A stretch of DNA of 64,000 nucleotides, taken from Arthrobacter sp. ISL-65. GTDB taxonomy: Bacteria > Actinomycetota > Actinomycetes > Actinomycetales > Micrococcaceae. The notes beneath the pieces are model-generated. The model worked only from the letters and a program-made list of their open reading frames with translations, was not told the origin of the DNA and did no database searches. This document shows, piece by piece, positions 63,044 through 64,000 of this stretch. A program made the translations under genes and the position numbers. How positions within the stretch are numbered: the first letter of the stretch is position 1; each line of letters begins with the position of its first letter. Location: assembly GCF_018613795.1 (NCBI RefSeq), contig NZ_JAGGPN010000011.1, forward strand, positions 20,575 to 84,574, given 5' to 3'.

Positions 63044-63858
63044 ATGACCGAGAACGCATACGGCACCGGCGTGCCCGCTCCCGGCCTGGGCACCACCGGC
63101 GCGGGCACCACCGACTACACAGGGACCACCGGCTACCGGGCGATGACACCTCGAAGAAGGACGTGGCCAAGGATGAGGCCGCGAAGGTTGCGGGCCAGGC
63201 TGCCGGCGCTGCCCAGAACGTGGCCGGGACGGCCGCGTCCGAGGCCAAGAACGTCGCCTACGAGGCGAAGAACAGCGCCAAGGATCTGCTGCACCAGGCA
63301 AAATCGGACCTCACCAGCCAGGCCGGCACGCAGCAGGCCAAGGCCGCCGAAGGCATCCGCACCATCTCCTCGCAGCTGCGCACGATGGCCGACGCGCCGG
63401 ACCAGCACGGTGTGGCCTCGGACCTGATCCGGCAGGCCGCGGACCGCTCTGAGTCGGTCGCGTCATGGCTGGACAACCGGGACCCGGGCTCACTGCTGGG
63501 CGAAGTGAAGTCCTTCGCCCGCCAGCGCCCCGGCACCTTCCTGCTCCTCGCAGCAGGCGCAGGCATGCTTGCCGGACGACTGGGCCGCAGCCTGCAGGCC
63601 GGCGCCCCGGACACCCCGACCGCAACCGGCACTGCTTCGCCACGACCGGCCCGGCTCGCCGCAACGGAGAACACCGTCACGGCTGGCGTGGGCGAGCCCT
63701 TCTATGACCAGGCCAGCCTCGGCGAACCCGCCTTTGGCGAGCCGAGCATCTCGGGAACGGGACCCGCTTCCACGCAGTCGCTCCCCACCGGTTCGTCGGC
63801 CGGAGCGCTGCGGGACATTGACGATCCCTATGTTCAGGGTGGAGGTCGTCCCCTGTGA
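63044..63858 (+). pseudogene. Stress/holin-cluster protein, frameshifted near 63140
   Basis: The ATG at 63044 has GGAAAGAGAG upstream and opens with MTENAYGTGVPAPG, a Thr/Gly-rich start. Near 63140 that frame gives Arg-rich nonsense, while the neighbouring frame continues as DDTSKKDVAKDEAAKVAGQA, an Ala/Lys-rich helical segment with a membrane stretch (GTFLLLAAGAGMLAGRLG). One missing base in CGGGC(C)GAT explains it. Such proteins accompany holin-X genes in actinobacteria and their role is not known. It may be a sequencing artefact. Confidence 0.7.
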
Positions 63859-64000
63859 GCAGCCAGATACCCGATACACCTCCCACGGAGGCGCACGCCA
63901 AGGCGGACACCACCTCCCTCGGTGACCTCCTCGGCGAGGTCACCCGGGACCTGTCCACCCTGATCCGGCAGGAAATCGAACTCGCCAAAGCCGAACTCAA
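63855..64000 (+). CDS. Holin-X-like (DUF1469-type) membrane protein, partial
   Basis: The gene runs off the right edge. It starts with GTG overlapping the preceding stop (GTGA) and reads SSQIPDTPPTEAHAKADTTS, then LGDLLGEVTRDLSTLIRQEI and ELAKAEL. This is the typical N-terminus of the actinobacterial phage-holin-like family. Translational coupling with the frameshifted gene shows one operon. Confidence 0.85.
   Translation, partial: MSSQIPDTPPTEAHAKADTTSLGDLLGEVTRDLSTLIRQEIELAKAEL

Overview
The window is a GC-rich (third codon positions strongly G/C), densely packed chromosomal segment from an actinobacterium. Tat and lipoprotein signals, DUF4193, DUF5997, a DUF222/HNH protein, a holin-X cluster, a ydaO (c-di-AMP) riboswitch ahead of a cell-wall hydrolase, and many catabolic operons next to their own regulators all fit Micrococcaceae of the Arthrobacter/Pseudarthrobacter type. 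That assignment is inference. I see no rRNA, tRNA, CRISPR, prophage or insertion sequence. The segment reads as an accessory/catabolic stretch of a soil heterotroph.

Layout, left to right. (1) 1-5.3 kb: a TRAP transporter locus (fused dctQM, dctP) with a Rossmann/SAF-domain oxidoreductase, a divergent LacI regulator sharing an 18-bp perfect operator, and a small ABM monooxygenase. (2) 5.4-13.3 kb: a PEBP protein, a PfkB sugar kinase, an acyl desaturase with its ferredoxin-reductase partner, an esterase, and a RelA/SpoT-type synthetase coupled to a SulP anion transporter. (3) 13.4-16.9 kb: a c-di-AMP riboswitch with a secreted peptidase-like protein, a membrane GGDEF protein and a BASS transporter. 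(4) 16.9-21.2 kb: an SsuBC-like ABC transporter with an LLM flavin monooxygenase and a shortened LacI protein, but no binding-protein gene. (5) 21.2-28.3 kb: a lipoprotein/multicopper oxidase pair, a LysR-ligand-domain protein divergent from DUF5997, and a large secreted Fn3 protein. (6) 28.4-36.9 kb: two CNNM/HlyC-type CBS membrane proteins, a glycogen-debranching-like enzyme, an AlkD-like protein, a regulator that has lost its HTH, and an APC permease. (7) 36.9-44.8 kb: a nitrogen cluster (XRE-cupin regulator, M20 amidohydrolase, glxDCB-like split glutamate synthase, GlnT) divergent from amt. (8) 45.7-52.4 kb: an operon with CoA-transferase, DRE-TIM lyase, 2-hydroxycarboxylate transporter, gamma-carbonic-anhydrase-like protein, ThDP enzyme and IclR regulator. 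(9) 52.6-64 kb: small conserved genes, ChaA antiporter, OhrR, HNH protein, TetR, KatG, a histidine phosphatase, and a stress-type PRC-barrel/holin cluster that leaves the window on the right.

The two most promising places for undescribed biology are the nitrogen cluster and the 45.7-52.4 kb operon. In the first, the GlxD-like subunit has lost all three Fe-S cysteines. In the second, the lyase has an altered HxHD metal motif, so its substrate is probably not HMG-CoA. The ydaO riboswitch is the clearest RNA element.

Several genes (chaA, the gene at 63.0 kb, the small membrane protein at 57 kb, possibly the small gene at 24.2 kb) show apparent single-base frameshifts. These are either recent decay or residual sequencing error and should be judged together.
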